Below, in pieces: positions 63,078 to 64,000 of a stretch of DNA of 64,000 nt. The stretch lies in contig NZ_AQWP01000006.1 of the NCBI RefSeq assembly GCF_000375585.1, positions 124,001 to 188,000 of the forward strand, in the 5' to 3' direction. A program made the translations under genes and the position numbers. Source of the DNA: Sinorhizobium meliloti 4H41. GTDB taxonomy: Bacteria; Pseudomonadota; Alphaproteobacteria; Rhizobiales; Rhizobiaceae. The notes below the pieces were generated by a model that ran no database searches, was not told where the DNA came from, and worked only from the letters and a program-made list of their open reading frames with translations. The stretch's first letter is position 1. Every line of letters begins with the position of its first letter.

Positions 63078-64000
63078 TCAACCGGAGCGTACCCACCGGT
63101 CATGCCAGAGATTGAACATCAACACCGACCACAGCTGCGGTCCCCAGTCGCGATCGCCGGCAATGTGCGCTTTCCAGCGACTGACGATCGGCTCGGCACG
63201 CAGGATACCGTCGCGCTCCAGGCGAGCCGGCGACAGCATCTCTTCCGCCCAGGCGCGCAGCGGCCCACGCAGCCAGGCGTTTACGGGAACGCCGAATCCG
63301 CGCTTTGGAACACTTATGAATTGTTCCGGCAGCCGTCGGGAAAGCAGCTTGCGCAACGCGGGCTTGCCTTTTGCTTCGGAAAAACAGAGCGACCGTGGTG
63401 CGCGCCAAGCCAATTCGATGAAGCGGTAATCGAGCAACGGCGCCCGCATCTCCAAACCCACCGACATCGATGCGCGGTCCATCTTCACGAGGATGTCGTC
63501 AGGCAGATAGTCGACCATGTCGCTGTACATCATCCGGTCGACTGCGCCCAGACAAGCCGGCTTTCGTTTGGAGGTCATTGCGGTCGGCAGCTCGACGCCC
63601 CCGATCACGAGTCCCGCCGGATCCGACCAGAGCGAACGAAAGTCCAGATAACGGTCATCCGGATCCTGTATTTCCAGAAGCTCGGCTAGTCTTCTCAGGC
63701 GTTTGCCCGTCAGTTCATCCTGAAGCGAAGACGGACGCACCTGTCGTCCCGCGGCCGCGGCAAATTCGAGTGCCCATTGAGGCGCGTGCCTCGCTGCCCG
63801 CAGGGCAATGGCGGGCGTCTTTTTCGCAAGACGATCGAAGGCGATCATTTGCCGATAGCGCTTGTAGCCACCGAAGAACTCGTCCCCGCCATCGCCGGAG
63901 AGCGCCACAGTCACCGTTCTCCGCGCCAATTTCGAGACAAGCAGCGTTGGAATCTGCGACGGGTCGGCAAACGGCTCGTCATACACATCCGGCAATTCGT
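63078..64000 (-). CDS. asnB: Asparagine synthetase (glutamine-hydrolysing), C-terminal synthetase domain; start beyond window
   Basis: The C-terminal 307 codons of an AsnB-family amidotransferase; the frame is still open at base 64000, so the N-terminal glutaminase lies outside. YDEPFADPSQIPTLLVSKLAR, VALSGDGGDEFFGGYKRYRQM and LPDDILVKMDRASMSVGLEMRAPLLDYRFIE are hallmark blocks. The last is very well conserved, so the protein should be functional. In polysaccharide clusters such proteins amidate uronic acids (WbpS-like). That fits the UDP-HexNAc dehydrogenase at 6031, although true asparagine synthesis is not excluded. The PHP gene follows within about 30 bases. Confidence 0.9.
   Translation of the reverse strand, partial: ELPDVYDEPFADPSQIPTLLVSKLARRTVTVALSGDGGDEFFGGYKRYRQMIAFDRLAKKTPAIALRAARHAPQWALEFAAAAGRQVRPSSLQDELTGKRLRRLAELLEIQDPDDRYLDFRSLWSDPAGLVIGGVELPTAMTSKRKPACLGAVDRMMYSDMVDYLPDDILVKMDRASMSVGLEMRAPLLDYRFIELAWRAPRSLCFSEAKGKPALRKLLSRRLPEQFISVPKRGFGVPVNAWLRGPLRAWAEEMLSPARLERDGILRAEPIVSRWKAHIAGDRDWGPQLWSVLMFNLWHDRWVRSG

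Overview
The window is high-GC DNA packed with genes, often joined by ATGA stop/start overlaps. Protein types point to a Rhizobiales alphaproteobacterium, most like Sinorhizobium/Ensifer: ExoF-, ExoY- and ExoP-like export proteins, a class III nucleotide cyclase, many ABC and TRAP transporters, and an aconitase paralogue in a catabolic operon. From memory, unchecked here, the layout recalls the sulfotransferase-containing polysaccharide region of a pSymB-type megaplasmid. No rRNA, tRNA, CRISPR, insertion sequence or phage gene was seen.

Layout. (1) 1-3035, minus strand: start of a peptide-type ABC importer operon, a double ATPase followed by a family 5 binding protein cut by the window edge. 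(2) 3256-9619: a secreted polysaccharide lyase, a class III nucleotide cyclase, a UDP-sugar 6-dehydrogenase, a DUF3095 protein and a metallo-beta-lactamase-fold hydrolase. The cyclase, DUF3095 and hydrolase genes look like a cyclic-nucleotide group. (3) 9681-23075: a catabolic locus with a GntR regulator at the head of a long minus-strand operon (hydroxyacid dehydrogenase, ABC importer, racemase-family protein, DUF1537 kinase, aldehyde dehydrogenase, cupin, monooxygenase) and a divergent aconitase. (4) 23097-44498: polysaccharide genes, namely polysaccharide deacetylase, glycosyltransferases, mechanosensitive channel, three unrelated sulfotransferases, aminotransferase, PIG-L deacetylase, priming sugar transferase, ExoF-like export protein, Wzx flippase, Wzy polymerase, an ExoP-like co-polymerase with a degraded kinase domain, and a pectate-lyase-like enzyme. 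(5) 44809-52642: a metabolic island in the middle of the polysaccharide genes, with a TRAP importer, a LacI-type repressor, MaoC hydratase, CaiB CoA-transferase, a binding-protein-like protein without a signal peptide, and enoyl-CoA hydratase. A tandem LacI-type operator lies upstream of it. (6) 52981-64000: more polysaccharide and sugar-nucleotide genes: formyltransferase, large membrane dehydratase, two glycosyltransferases, a secreted RTX protein, epimerase, ATP-grasp protein, PHP protein and a truncated asparagine synthetase.

How they fit together. Regions 2, 4 and 6 together encode nearly all parts of a Wzx/Wzy polysaccharide system: sugar activation (UDP-sugar dehydrogenase, dehydratase, aminotransferase, formyltransferase, asparagine synthetase), priming, chain growth, flipping, polymerisation, export, sulfation, deacetylation and depolymerisation. 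The predicted product is an acidic, sulfated polysaccharide with amino, formamido or amide-bearing sugars. Regions 3 and 5 are self-contained uptake-and-degradation systems with their own regulators and candidate operators. The substrate of neither can be read from sequence alone.
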